From Tardiphaga sp051811025 (GTDB lineage Bacteria; Pseudomonadota; Alphaproteobacteria; Rhizobiales; Xanthobacteraceae): DNA of 64,000 nt. Where the stretch lies: contig NZ_JBPWQE010000001.1 of NCBI RefSeq assembly GCF_051811025.1, positions 2,418,001 through 2,482,000 on the forward strand. Direction: 5' to 3'. The notes below the pieces were generated by a model. The model was not told the DNA's origin, did no database searches, and saw only the letters and a list, made by a program, of their open reading frames with translations. This document shows positions 43,566-52,262 of the stretch, in pieces (positions within the stretch are counted from its first letter, which is position 1; each line of letters starts with the position of its first letter). The translations under genes were made by a program, and so were the position numbers.

Positions 43566-43930
43566 AGACGATCCTGCTCGCCCTATCCGCGCTGTTGCTG
43601 GCGGCTCCGGCGATGGCGCAGCACGCCCATCAGAAGGGGCCGAATGGCGGACCCATGGAGGATGTCGCCGGCGTGCATGTCGAGATGATCGCTGCGGGGA
43701 AGACGCTGACCTTCAACATCCTCGACGAGGCTAACAGACCGCTCCCGGCCAGCGGCTATTCCGGCGCCGTGCTGCTGACATCCGGAAGCGACCGCGAGAC
43801 GCTGCCGCTCGTCACCTCCGGGACTGCATTGAAGGCCGAAGCGAAGAGCGACATCGCCAAGGGCGCTTCGGTGAGCATCACGCTGAAAACGGCCGCCGGC
43901 AAGTCTGGGCAGGCCAGGTTCAGGAATTGA
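43562..43930 (+). CDS. Secreted small protein at the end of the czc operon
   Basis: A 122-residue protein with a signal peptide (ending APAMAQHAHQKG). The mature N-terminus begins HAH and continues GPNGGPMEDVAGVHVEMIAAGKTLTFNILDEANRPLPASGYSGAVLL, a beta-sandwich-like domain. Similar proteins end czc or cus operons in several alphaproteobacteria. The histidines after the cleavage site could hold a metal ion, consistent with a periplasmic metal chaperone. The start overlaps czcA by 4 bp. Confidence 0.8.
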   Translation: MKTILLALSALLLAAPAMAQHAHQKGPNGGPMEDVAGVHVEMIAAGKTLTFNILDEANRPLPASGYSGAVLLTSGSDRETLPLVTSGTALKAEAKSDIAKGASVSITLKTAAGKSGQARFRN

Positions 43931-43939
43931 GCGACGGCA

Positions 43940-44027
43940 GAGAGTAGCAGTGAAATAGCGCAGCATATTTCGCCGCTCATCGGCAGGACGGCGGATTACG
44001 CTGCACTAATGCACCCTACGCTTGCAG
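43940..44027. repeat. Bipartite hairpin repeat
   Basis: A diverged copy of the two-hairpin element: a GTGAAATAGCGCAGCATATTTCGC part followed by GCGGATTACGCTGCACTAATGC and CCTACGCTTGC. It stands between the end of the czc operon and the hydroxyacid oxidase gene, in the 224-302-bp gap before that gene's start. Confidence 0.68.
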
Positions 44028-44232
44028 ATGGACATCAGACCGAGATGGTGATCATATCGCCAGAGTGTCGTTGTCTATCTGAAGACACTGACGTGACGAC
44101 GATACAGACCAATCCGCCTAACCTGCGGCACTCATTCGCATTCGAAAGAACACGATGACAGGTCTCTCGCGTAGGACGACGCTGGTGAAGGCGACAAGTG
44201 CAGTCGGGGCGCCGGACGTTTCAGAGCGCACC

Positions 44233-45501
44233 ATGATCGCGCGCCGCCAACTCTTGCGTTTTTTCGCCGCTAGTCCTCTTCTCACGGCGACCTCTCTCGG
44301 TGCGATCACCACCCTGTTGACGGCGAACTCGCATCAAGCGCTCGCGCAGAGCTACGACGTGCTGCGTGGCTCTCGAAGAGCGCTCGGCCCAGACGGCACC
44401 ATCACCGCTGCGGCCGATGCGCTGGATGTGTTTGAGTTCGAGCCGGCGGCAAAGAAGGCCGTGCTCAGCCAGGACGCGCCGGCGCACTGGGGCTACCTCC
44501 AGAGCGGCGTCGACGGCGACGTGACGCGCGATGCCAACCACACCGCCTACGCGAAGTACAACATCCGCGTCCAGCGTCTCATCGATGCGCGAAAAGTCGA
44601 CACCAGCGTGAAGATCTTCGGCGAAACCTGGGCCAGCCCCATCTTCATGTGCCCGGTCAGCAGCCTCGGCGCCTACGATCCCGAGGCGGGGGTCACCGTG
44701 GCGCGCGCCGCTGCTAAGCGCAACCATCAGATGATTCTTTCTACGGTCGATAATGCGAGCATTGTCGACGTCAACAAGGCGCACGGCCGGCCTGCTTGGT
44801 TCATGTTGTATCCGACCGATGACTGGAACGTGACGCGCGCGCTGGTGCAGCGCGCCGAGAACGCGGGCTCTCCGGCGATCGTCCTCACGGTCGACCGCCA
44901 GGGCGGCCGCAACACCGAAACCCTGTTCCGCGAGCGGCGCCAGGACCTGCGCGAGTGCTCGGGCTGTCACACACCGGGCTTCACCAACGAGGTCAGCCGC
45001 AAGGCCAACTTCTCGGACATCGATGTTTCCAAAGTCACCAACCTCTACGGCACCGGGATGACGTGGGAATTCATCGATCGCCTGCGCGGGATCGTCAAGG
45101 GCAAGCTCGTGCTGAAGGGCATCATGACGGGTGAGGACGCCAAGGAGGCGATGCGCCACGGCGTGGACGGCCTGATCGTCTCCAACCACGGCGGGCGCGC
45201 GGAAGAGAGCGGGCAGGCGACGATCGGTGTGCTGGCAGAGGTCGTGGATTCGGTGGGCGGCCGCATCCCGGTGCTTATCGACGGGGGCGTACGCCGCGGC
45301 ACTGATGTCCTGAAGGCGCTCGCTCTGGGCGCCACGGCCGTCGGCATTGGCCGGCCTTACGTGTGGGGCCTGGCGTCGTTCGGCGAGGCCGGCGTGGACC
45401 GGGTGCTGCAGATCCTGGACGATGAGTTCATCACGATCATGCGGCAGGTGGGGGCACTGGACATCAACCACATCACGCGGCGCTGCGTCACTAGCGCTTA
45501 G
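44233..45501 (+). CDS. FMN-dependent alpha-hydroxyacid oxidase/dehydrogenase, exported
   Basis: A 422-residue enzyme from ATG 44233, which gives a Tat-like signal (ARRQLLRFFAASPLL); ATG 44155 would place the signal 26 residues in. The TIM barrel of the L-lactate dehydrogenase/glycolate oxidase family is complete: SPIFMCPVSSLGAYDPEAGV, LKGIMTGEDAKEA (active-site Lys), LIVSNHGGRAEESGQ (catalytic His with Arg) and LIDGGVRRGTDVLKALALGA (phosphate site). It oxidises a 2-hydroxyacid to the keto acid. An extra CSGCH motif at about residue 265 is unusual for the family. The 3' end and downstream DNA are repeated at 57798. Confidence 0.9.
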   Translation: MIARRQLLRFFAASPLLTATSLGAITTLLTANSHQALAQSYDVLRGSRRALGPDGTITAAADALDVFEFEPAAKKAVLSQDAPAHWGYLQSGVDGDVTRDANHTAYAKYNIRVQRLIDARKVDTSVKIFGETWASPIFMCPVSSLGAYDPEAGVTVARAAAKRNHQMILSTVDNASIVDVNKAHGRPAWFMLYPTDDWNVTRALVQRAENAGSPAIVLTVDRQGGRNTETLFRERRQDLRECSGCHTPGFTNEVSRKANFSDIDVSKVTNLYGTGMTWEFIDRLRGIVKGKLVLKGIMTGEDAKEAMRHGVDGLIVSNHGGRAEESGQATIGVLAEVVDSVGGRIPVLIDGGVRRGTDVLKALALGATAVGIGRPYVWGLASFGEAGVDRVLQILDDEFITIMRQVGALDINHITRRCVTSA

Positions 45502-45573
45502 CCTTGCCTGACCTCCGATGAATGAACTGCGCCTCGTGCCTGGACCATGGCCGTCGACCGTTTGACCGCGCAC
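45349..45573 (+). repeat. 225-bp direct repeat, copy 1 (end of the hydroxyacid oxidase locus)
   Basis: From GGCCGGCCTTAC through the stop of the oxidase gene and about 70 bp beyond it to TTTGACCGCGCAC. It aligns without gaps to 57798-58022, differing at about 17 of 225 positions by my count. Both copies have the same orientation and bracket about 12.2 kb. Confidence 0.9.
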
Positions 45574-45873
45574 GACAAGACATCCAAGTTTTCCCTAATC
45601 CCCGGGATTCGGAAAGACGCAGTTGAAGTATTTCCTTTGCAAGTTCGTGCCGCCCCGAACGAATTTCCTCGCGCCACACCAGAGCATGGCGTTCATCCGA
45701 GTTGGGGTCCCGCTTCGGTGCTTCTTCACATCCAAGCTGCGTGAGGGGCAGAGCCCTCGGCGTAGCTTGGCGAGTAGGGCGCAATAGCAAAGCGTATTGC
45801 GCCGATACGAAGATAGCGGGTTACGCTGCGCTAACCCGCCCTACGCCCGCTCCGCTCATCCGGGCTACGCTTG
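45502..45873. other. 372-bp region: end of direct repeat plus hairpin element, no gene
   Basis: Holds the last part of the 225-bp direct repeat (to 45573), then about 200 bp with no gene-like frame, then the hairpin repeat at 45770-45873. Short open frames exist on both strands but lack protein-like composition. Confidence 0.5.
45770..45873. repeat. Bipartite hairpin repeat
   Basis: A clear copy: GCGCAATAGCAAAGCGTATTGCGC, then GCGGGTTACGCTGCGCTAACCCGC, then a tail with CCGGGCTACGCTTGC. In the second hairpin both arms carry compensating changes (GGGTTA/TAACCC) relative to other copies, so the stem is conserved. It adjoins the MFS remnant. Confidence 0.8.
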
Positions 45874-46236
45874 CTATTTGAGGCCGGCGAAGAAGTCGCG
45901 GTCGTCAGCTGACTCTGCCGATAGATGCTCTTGAATATAGGCTAGGCGGCAAGCCAACGAGCGGCCTCTTCGGGGTCGCCGCGTCCGAGGTGCTGCAGGC
46001 AGAGCGCCGGCGGGCAGCGCGAAAAGGAACATGGGGAGGCTGCTCGCGACCTGGACCAGGGAGACCGTGAGTGGATCCAGAGTGAGGCTGGTCATCAGCC
46101 ATCCGGATGCCGCGTTGTACATCCAGGTACCGACATTGGCGACGACGGTCGCGATCCAAACAACCGTAAACGCCTTGTATCGGAACGCGATCCAGGGCGA
46201 TGCGCTCCGCGTTTGATTTTCGTCAATCTTTGTCAT
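45874..46236 (-). pseudogene. Truncated MFS transporter (first two helices only)
   Basis: The frame begins MTKIDENQTRSASPWIAFRYKAFTVVWIATVVANVGTWMYNAASGWLMTSLTLDPLTVSLVQVASSLPMFLFALPAGAL, the start of an MFS_3 exporter of about 400-550 residues. After the second helix it continues into an unrelated arginine-rich tail and ends at 45874. The junction lies near 46010, where motif A should follow. A deletion or recombination has removed the rest. It is probably non-functional. Confidence 0.7.
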
Positions 46237-46358
46237 GTGCTTGCTGCGCAAATCGCATCCTTTCGCTCTGGCGCAACGAAGGATCGAAACGACGGCGCAA
46301 GGCGGGCCCCGCTCTGCTATGCAAAAGGCCCTGCAAGAATTAGCGGACCGCTGCCTGG

Positions 46359-48839
46359 TCAGTATTTGACGTCACCTCTCAGAGTGATCGCCGAGACCCG
46401 CCCCGATGGGCGCAAATTATCGGACGAATGCCGGGGCGGTGCCAGACGCACGATCTTGCGATGCCCAAATGCGATGTGGAAATAATTGTCCTCGGGCAGG
46501 AATTTGTTGTCCGCGATTTCAACGAAACGCGTCGCCGTGGCGGCTTGCAGATCGAGAAAGAAACCTGCGTCGTCTTCACCAAGCACTGCGCCAATCGTCT
46601 GGTCAACCGCCGACGTCGGGGGGGAAAGAAAATGAAAGGCCTCTTGAGGTTGATCGGAGTGCTCGGCCGCGAACGTTGCATGCACGGTGTCATGCGCCGC
46701 TGGCCCAAAGCGATAGCAGTGACCGGCGTCGAAGAACCGGTCGAGCATCTCGAACGCTCCGATTGAAAGCCCGGCATGCGGCGCGATGGTCACATTGCGC
46801 ACCGCTTCGATCACCGGCGTCTTGCCGTCTCTCAGGCAACGCAAGGTCAGTTTGCCTGCGGCGGCCCGCGGCGTGTCGTTGACGAGATGCAGGTAGAGCC
46901 CGTTGGTGCCTTCGTCAGTGATCGACAAGCGCAGCGGCAGCGAGGCGCGGCGCAGTGCGTAGAAGGCTGATTTCGGGCGGCCGTAGCAATCCAGCAGGCC
47001 CCAGCCTGCGCCGGGCTGCAGGTCGCGCCACAGCCATATCAGCGCGCCAGCGGTGGTGGAGGCCGGGCGGCGCCATTCGTCTATTGTCCGTTCGATGACT
47101 TCGGCTGAGATTGCGCGCGAAAGTTGGCGCCACCGCAACGGTTCGCTCGCGCGAAGGCTGCGGCCGTCCTCGGTCCACAGCGCCTGAAGATAATGCTCGC
47201 GCACATCGTCAAAGTCCCAGGACGCGCCGCCGTCGCGCGGCACGCCGGCGAGCCAGCTCTCGGGATTGCCGGCTGGATCGATGCGGTGCTCCGCAAAATG
47301 GCGATCGTCCGGCAGGTTGGCGAAGGCGAGGCACTCGGAGGCGAAGCGGACATTGGCGCGGCGCGCATCGTCGAGCGGCCGCAAATAGGCACCGACGCCG
47401 TAATAATGCGACGGGCCGGCTTCTGCGACGAAGGGCAGGGCGCCGCCGGACGGCGAACCCGGCACATAGGCGACGTCACACCAGCCCGCCAAAACTTCGG
47501 GAATGACGGTTTCCGCCAACGGTACGTCGCGCATCTGGCGCGGCAGGCCCATCATCGCAGCCTGCTGACCAACCTCACTGCCGCCGCACATCACGACTAA
47601 TGACGGCGACGCGCTCAACCGGCTAACGACCGTCGTGATTTCGCTGCGTATGACTTCAGCAAAGGCCGCATCCGACGGGTAATCAAAATTGGCCATCATG
47701 ACGTCCTGCCAGACCATGATGCCGAGCCTGTCGCAGAGGCGGTGGAAACTTGGGATCTCATAGACCATGGTCCCGCTGAGACGGACCATGTTGAGGCCAG
47801 CACTTTGCACTAGGCCAAGGTCCTGCGCGTAATCGGCGTCAGATGCCTGCAGGCTCACCACGTCGATCGGCGTCCAACATGCGCCGCGGCAGAAAATGCG
47901 GACGCCGTTGACGTGCAGGGCGAAGCCGTTTCCATCCGGCCCGCGGTCGACCGCGATCCGGCGAAATCCAACCTCTCCCAAATCGATCCGGACGGTACCG
48001 ATGTCGATGGTCACCGCATGGAGCGTCGGGCTACCATGGGTGTGAGGCCACCACAGCTCCACATCGGGGATCCGCAGTGTGCCCTGCCAGCGCGCCGCAC
48101 CGGCCGGCGGCGCTTCCGTGTCGATCGGTCTCAGCAGCACCTCCGCCCCAGCGCAGTGAAGGACCGGCGTCACGCCTTCTGCCACTCCTGACAGATCGAG
48201 CGCGAGCGTCAGAACGCCTTCGGTGTCGTCGAGCCGGCTGCGCAGATCTACATTGTGGGCGCGAACAATTCCCTCTTCGATCAGCAAGACGGACCGGTAT
48301 GGGCCGGCCACATCGACGGGCGGGCACCATCCGGGCATGTGCCCGATCAGCGTGGTGCGCAGGAACCGCAGCCGTGGCTCCTCGATCATCATCGTCTTCC
48401 AGCGTGGCCGAGGGCCTTTCGTTCCTGCCAGCGCGCCGCGGAGGCTCCTGAAGGCGATATGCATCCAATGCTCACCGCCGAGCACAATCTCGGCCTCATA
48501 CGGCTCGAACATCGAGCTCCCGGTCAGGATGAGCCTGCCATCGAGAAAAACCTCGGCGAATGTCGCGAGCCCCTCGAACCGCAGCTTGCGCTTGCCGTTT
48601 CCACTGACCTGAATCCGGTACCAGACGTCCTTGTCATGCAGCGGTTGAGGGTCATCGAAACTCCATTGTCCGAGGGCCCGCAGCGCGCCGGCGGCCGTGC
48701 CAGGGACGATTGCGGGCAACCAGACGGCTTCACTCAGCCCGCTGGGCTCCTGCCATGCGTGAGGGAGCGACAGCGCCAGTTCCCAGCCGGTGTCGAGCGG
48801 CTGAACCTTGCGTCCCGTCATGGCGCGGATGTCGGTCAT
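46359..48839 (-). CDS. GH2-family glycosidase-like protein (beta-mannosidase type)
   Basis: A protein of about 826 residues with the GH2 plan: N-terminal jelly-roll (WYRIQVSGNGKRKLRFEGLATFAEVFLDGRLI, about residues 20-185), immunoglobulin-like domain, then a TIM barrel (about 300-600) and C-terminal beta domains. The acid/base Glu is probably E422 in VVMCGGSEVGQQ (beta-mannosidases usually have GNNE), and the nucleophile E502 in RFASECLAF (usually SEFGFQS). Both glutamates remain, but their surroundings are altered, so the substrate may be unusual. There is no signal peptide, so it acts in the cytoplasm. It starts 34 bp after the DUF1839 gene in the carrier-protein cluster. The role may be to act on a glycosylated product. 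Confidence 0.85.
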   Translation of the reverse strand: MTDIRAMTGRKVQPLDTGWELALSLPHAWQEPSGLSEAVWLPAIVPGTAAGALRALGQWSFDDPQPLHDKDVWYRIQVSGNGKRKLRFEGLATFAEVFLDGRLILTGSSMFEPYEAEIVLGGEHWMHIAFRSLRGALAGTKGPRPRWKTMMIEEPRLRFLRTTLIGHMPGWCPPVDVAGPYRSVLLIEEGIVRAHNVDLRSRLDDTEGVLTLALDLSGVAEGVTPVLHCAGAEVLLRPIDTEAPPAGAARWQGTLRIPDVELWWPHTHGSPTLHAVTIDIGTVRIDLGEVGFRRIAVDRGPDGNGFALHVNGVRIFCRGACWTPIDVVSLQASDADYAQDLGLVQSAGLNMVRLSGTMVYEIPSFHRLCDRLGIMVWQDVMMANFDYPSDAAFAEVIRSEITTVVSRLSASPSLVVMCGGSEVGQQAAMMGLPRQMRDVPLAETVIPEVLAGWCDVAYVPGSPSGGALPFVAEAGPSHYYGVGAYLRPLDDARRANVRFASECLAFANLPDDRHFAEHRIDPAGNPESWLAGVPRDGGASWDFDDVREHYLQALWTEDGRSLRASEPLRWRQLSRAISAEVIERTIDEWRRPASTTAGALIWLWRDLQPGAGWGLLDCYGRPKSAFYALRRASLPLRLSITDEGTNGLYLHLVNDTPRAAAGKLTLRCLRDGKTPVIEAVRNVTIAPHAGLSIGAFEMLDRFFDAGHCYRFGPAAHDTVHATFAAEHSDQPQEAFHFLSPPTSAVDQTIGAVLGEDDAGFFLDLQAATATRFVEIADNKFLPEDNYFHIAFGHRKIVRLAPPRHSSDNLRPSGRVSAITLRGDVKY

Positions 48840-48872
48840 GGCAATCAACAGGCCGATCAGGTCACAGAGAAA

Positions 48873-49865
48873 TCATGCCGCGGCGCCGTGAGCCGCGAAG
48901 CCGTTCATGAGGCTGTCGAGAGCGATATCGTAGTCGGTCGCGAGCTGGCGGATGGCATCCGCCACATCCGGAACCTTGCCGCGGGCCGAGGCGCGGGCGA
49001 ATTGAAACTGCATGATCTTGGTGCCGCCGGCGATCGCCTCCGCGGCCAGCCTGGCGCGCTCCAGCGCCGGGTCACCGTGCTCTTGCAACCACGCCAGATA
49101 GGTCGCGAGCAATTCGAAATTCGCACCGGCCTGACGTAATGTACTGAAAGCGTAGGTGTGAAACCACTCGGGAGGCCGTCCCATCAGCCGGCCGATGTCG
49201 GCACTGATCACGTCGCCCCATGCGGTAAATGGATTCCGCGCCGGACGACGACGCAGATGTTGCGCCAGCAAGGTGCGAGACATTTCGATCTGCTTATGGG
49301 CAGAAGACGCCGGACCGAACTTGATGAATTCGACGTAAGGGAAAAGCGGCAGGCCGTTGTCACGCACGGGCCGCAACAGCGCCTCGAAGTCTTCGCCTTC
49401 GAGGCGGAAGTATCCACCATTGTGAAAGTAATCGAGCCGGCGGTCGACCGAATCCAGGACGTTGACGCCGATGGTCGTTTTGCTGTGACTATGACGATAG
49501 GTGATGCCGCGGGTATCCGGCAGGTAGTAAGAATCGACCTCGATCAGCGGCAGACGGCCTCGCGTCAACTGCACGCGCGCGTGATCTTCCAGCTGATCGA
49601 AAATCGCGAGCTCCAGAATCTCGACGCCGTACAACAGCGCGAGATCAGCGGCCGGGATCTTGAAAAACGTGAACTGGTCGCCCTCGTAATCCTGCGCGAC
49701 TGTGAAAGCCAGCGCGGCCCGGGGATCATGCCCGCGTCGGGCCAGTACTTCGATCAGTAGATCGACGTAGCAGTTCGTCTCGGGCCAGTTGCGCGCGGGA
49801 TCATGCAGCCCGTGACGCACATAGGTTGCGGGATCCAGTCCATCGATGGCGCAGGCGGTTTGCAA
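48873..49865 (-). CDS. DUF1839-family protein
   Basis: A 330-residue cytoplasmic protein that I recognise as DUF1839 from the segments NWPETNCYVDLLIEVLARRGHDPRAALAFTVAQDYEGDQFTFFKIP and VDSYYLPDTRGITYRHSHSKTTIGVNVLD, and the C-terminal helical half. The frame opens with TTG at 49865, three bases after the ligase stop, which points to translational coupling. The family's function is unknown. It recurs beside amino acid:carrier-protein ligases in Rhizobiales, to my memory. The conserved DYEGDQFTFFK and Asp-rich strand could form a catalytic or papain-like pocket, but this is a guess. Confidence 0.85.
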   Translation of the reverse strand: MQTACAIDGLDPATYVRHGLHDPARNWPETNCYVDLLIEVLARRGHDPRAALAFTVAQDYEGDQFTFFKIPAADLALLYGVEILELAIFDQLEDHARVQLTRGRLPLIEVDSYYLPDTRGITYRHSHSKTTIGVNVLDSVDRRLDYFHNGGYFRLEGEDFEALLRPVRDNGLPLFPYVEFIKFGPASSAHKQIEMSRTLLAQHLRRRPARNPFTAWGDVISADIGRLMGRPPEWFHTYAFSTLRQAGANFELLATYLAWLQEHGDPALERARLAAEAIAGGTKIMQFQFARASARGKVPDVADAIRQLATDYDIALDSLMNGFAAHGAAA

Positions 49866-49868
49866 GGC

Positions 49869-50807
49869 CTAGCCCCACAGCACGCCACGGACATCCGCGG
49901 GCCACGCGTCGACCTTGGTGCCGTGGTGACGGAACAGCGCCAACGCCGTCCGCTCCAGGCCGAAGCCGACGCAGGCCGAATGTGCGACTTCGCCGTCTGC
50001 GAAATGCATGCCCCACAGGCTGCCGAAATGGTTCTGATGATAGTTGAATGACAGACACGCGGTCGGATTTTCATCGCTGGCGACCGGGATCAGCAACTCA
50101 AATTTCAGACCCTGGTCGCGCTGGCTCGACGCCATGACACGGCCTGTGCGCCCGAAGAAGGGATCGTTGGCCACATCGATAACGCAAGGCAGGCCCAACG
50201 AAGCGATAAGCTTCTCGCCGCGCTCGAGCCAGGTGGCCCGGAAAGACGTCACTTCGTCGGCCGTGCCGATACGGACGAATTCGCGCATCCGGAACAGCTG
50301 CATCCGCGCCGGATCCTTCGAGGGCTCATGGCGGAAGCAGTATGACTTGAGATCGAACAGCCGACCGCCTTCCGGTATCGGACCTTCCTTCGCGACAGTG
50401 GGATACAGCGGGTAGCAGGCAGCCGGCGTCAGCGCGACTTCCGTCGCATCCTGCATCTCGGTCCAGTCTTCACCCCGCTCGATCATATCGACGAGCTTGG
50501 CATGGTCGGCGTTATCGCCCATGAAAGAGTGAACGCAGCCGGCCAATTGCGGAAAGCTCTTCAGGTAACCGGCTTTCACAAGATTCTTGCGCGGTATGCC
50601 CGGCGGAAAATGAATCCGCGTCGCGTGATCGCCGACGGCCATTTTCGTCACCGCGGCTTCGAATCCGTCGATGACCTCTTCGAACACACCGGCGCGGCCA
50701 TAGAGGCCATCGACGCCGGTCCTGATCAGGATCGACTCATCGAACAGGGCGTCGAGAAATGCTTCCGGACTTTGCACGGCTTTAACAGGCGCGTTCATCA
50801 CTATCAC
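49869..50807 (-). CDS. Amino acid:[acyl-carrier-protein] ligase (class II aaRS-like)
   Basis: A 312-residue homologue of the archaeal-type SerRS catalytic core without a tRNA-binding domain. Class II motif 2 is FRHEPSKDPARMQLFRMREFVRIG and motif 3 GFGLERTALALF. The three zinc ligands of this family fall at Cys131, Glu176 and Cys279 when counted from the GTG at 50807, the numbering that I recall for the Bradyrhizobium enzyme Bll0957. That family activates glycine or alanine with ATP and loads it on the phosphopantetheine of a small carrier protein instead of tRNA. The GTG overlaps the upstream flavoprotein's stop (GTGA); ATG at 50798, with GGAG upstream, is a likely alternative. The partner carrier protein is encoded two genes upstream. 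Confidence 0.93.
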   Translation of the reverse strand: MIVMNAPVKAVQSPEAFLDALFDESILIRTGVDGLYGRAGVFEEVIDGFEAAVTKMAVGDHATRIHFPPGIPRKNLVKAGYLKSFPQLAGCVHSFMGDNADHAKLVDMIERGEDWTEMQDATEVALTPAACYPLYPTVAKEGPIPEGGRLFDLKSYCFRHEPSKDPARMQLFRMREFVRIGTADEVTSFRATWLERGEKLIASLGLPCVIDVANDPFFGRTGRVMASSQRDQGLKFELLIPVASDENPTACLSFNYHQNHFGSLWGMHFADGEVAHSACVGFGLERTALALFRHHGTKVDAWPADVRGVLWG

Positions 50808-52012
50808 TCCAGATCTGAGTCAAATCGGCTCGCGACCACGAGGCCAGCGGTGTTGGCGAGGATGCGATCGTTAGCCACCATCAGCGGCGCGGACAGTACA
50901 TCCCTGAGATGGCGGCCGACCGAGAATGGACCGTCGTTGCGATAGCCGGCGATGCCCGTCACCATCAACGCTTCACGTACGATGTCGACGGCCATGGTCG
51001 AAGCCATGACCTTGAGATTGTTCATTTCGATCGCGAAATTGATCGAGCTGAGATCGTCTTCGTTGCGCTTCGCCGTCTCGAACCGCTCAATATGGGCGAC
51101 GAGCGTGGACTTGAACGTCTGCAATTTGGCGGTGGCCTCGGCCAGTCGAGCCGCGCCTGGGAGCGGCCCGGCGAAATCGGACGGCACGCGCCGCGCCGTT
51201 GCTCGAACCGAGGCATGCGCGCGCGACAAAGCATCGGTCGCGATCCCGAACCAGACGCTCGCCCACAGCACATGCGCGGTGGCCAGCATGGACTGCACTG
51301 CGATCTCGTGGAACGGCTTCGGAAAGATCTGATCGACTCCGGCCGTTGCCGTCAGCAGGAAACCCTCGGAGCAGGTGGCGCGCATGCCGAGCGTATTCCA
51401 CTCAGCGGTGCGCTGAAGTTGATAGTCGCCACGCCGCAGCGCGATCAGGATCTGATCGGACCCGATCGACGCCGGACCGCGCCGCGCGGTCGCCATGATG
51501 ATATCGGCTTCCGCGGCATAAGACAGGACACTTGCCTGCTTTGTCAGCGAAACCCGATCACCCGTCGTCTCGATCGCGCAATTCGATATCCGCAGATCGC
51601 CGCCGATACCAGCCTCCGTGGTCGACGACGCGATCAGTAGCTGCTTGACAGCTACATCGCGCATGAGGGCGCGATGATATTCGGTTTGCATCCCATGGGC
51701 GACCAGGCTCGATAGCTTGATCTGATGCATGGCGTAAATCATGCCGCTGGCGCCGCACGCGCCCGCGAGAATCGCGCAAAGATTGGCAATCTTGCGCAAT
51801 TCCAATTCCTGGCCACCAAGGCTTCTAGGTACCATCAAGCCGAGCATCTTGTTACGACGAAGAGCTTCGAATGTCTGTGCTGGAAACGTCGCGGTTAGGT
51901 CCGCAAAAGCGGCATTTGGCGAAGCAACCTCAGTGGCAACCCGCCGCATCGCGTCACGCCAGGACACGGCTTCGGGCACGTCAATGCCTTGCTTAACCGC
52001 GTTCGGGATCAT
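50804..52012 (-). CDS. Acyl-CoA dehydrogenase-like flavoprotein
   Basis: A 402-residue protein from ATG 52012, which lies 4 bp after the carrier-protein stop. It has the acyl-CoA dehydrogenase layout: N-terminal helices (FEALRRNKMLGLMVPRSLGGQELELRKIANLCAIL), middle beta domain (LLIASSTTEAGIGGDLRISNCAIETTGDRVSLTKQASVLSYAAEADIIMATAR) and C-terminal four-helix bundle (FAIEMNNLKVMASTMAVDIVREALMVTGIAGYRNDGPFSVGRHLRDVLSAPLMVANDRIL). The usual catalytic Glu position is not obvious, and the GYRNDGPFSVGRHLRD loop resembles enzymes acting on carrier-bound amino acids. It probably oxidises the aminoacyl-S-carrier made by the adjacent ligase. It overlaps the ligase gene by 4 bp. Confidence 0.87.
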   Translation of the reverse strand: MIPNAVKQGIDVPEAVSWRDAMRRVATEVASPNAAFADLTATFPAQTFEALRRNKMLGLMVPRSLGGQELELRKIANLCAILAGACGASGMIYAMHQIKLSSLVAHGMQTEYHRALMRDVAVKQLLIASSTTEAGIGGDLRISNCAIETTGDRVSLTKQASVLSYAAEADIIMATARRGPASIGSDQILIALRRGDYQLQRTAEWNTLGMRATCSEGFLLTATAGVDQIFPKPFHEIAVQSMLATAHVLWASVWFGIATDALSRAHASVRATARRVPSDFAGPLPGAARLAEATAKLQTFKSTLVAHIERFETAKRNEDDLSSINFAIEMNNLKVMASTMAVDIVREALMVTGIAGYRNDGPFSVGRHLRDVLSAPLMVANDRILANTAGLVVASRFDSDLE

Positions 52013-52016
52013 GACC

Positions 52017-52262
52017 CTAGACTTTCTCAGAGACGAGTTGCTCGACAGCAGCAATCAACCCACCAAGCGTCGCAAATGTTTTGCGAGTCAGTAGACTATT
52101 CGGGAATTCGATATCGAACTTTTCCTCAATCGCTAGCATCAGTTGAACTGAACCAAACGACGTCATGCCCGCATCGAACAGATTGTCCTGGTCGGATAAG
52201 CCATCGACTGGAACGGGAAGTAGGTTCAGCGATCCGACAATGGTGCGAATACGATCACGCAT
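52017..52262 (-). CDS. Acyl/aminoacyl carrier protein
   Basis: An 81-residue carrier protein. The four-helix fold is evident, with the phosphopantetheine site in NLFDAGMTSFGSVQLMLAIEEKFDIEFP; Ser35 (in Thr-Ser-Phe instead of the common Asp-Ser-Leu) takes the cofactor. It is first in a minus-strand operon with the flavoprotein, amino acid ligase, DUF1839 and GH2-like genes, so it is the expected acceptor of the amino acid. It needs a phosphopantetheinyl transferase encoded elsewhere. It is divergent from the tandem hydrolase gene. Confidence 0.92.
   Translation of the reverse strand: MRDRIRTIVGSLNLLPVPVDGLSDQDNLFDAGMTSFGSVQLMLAIEEKFDIEFPNSLLTRKTFATLGGLIAAVEQLVSEKV

Noticed and set aside
44221..45573. 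450-residue frame antisense to the hydroxyacid oxidase
   Set aside because: Shadow of the oxidase gene, which has all catalytic motifs; the antisense product has none.
45547..45744. Plus-strand 65-residue frame after the oxidase
   Set aside because: No ribosome-binding site, no protein-like composition, and its beginning belongs to the direct-repeat non-coding tail.
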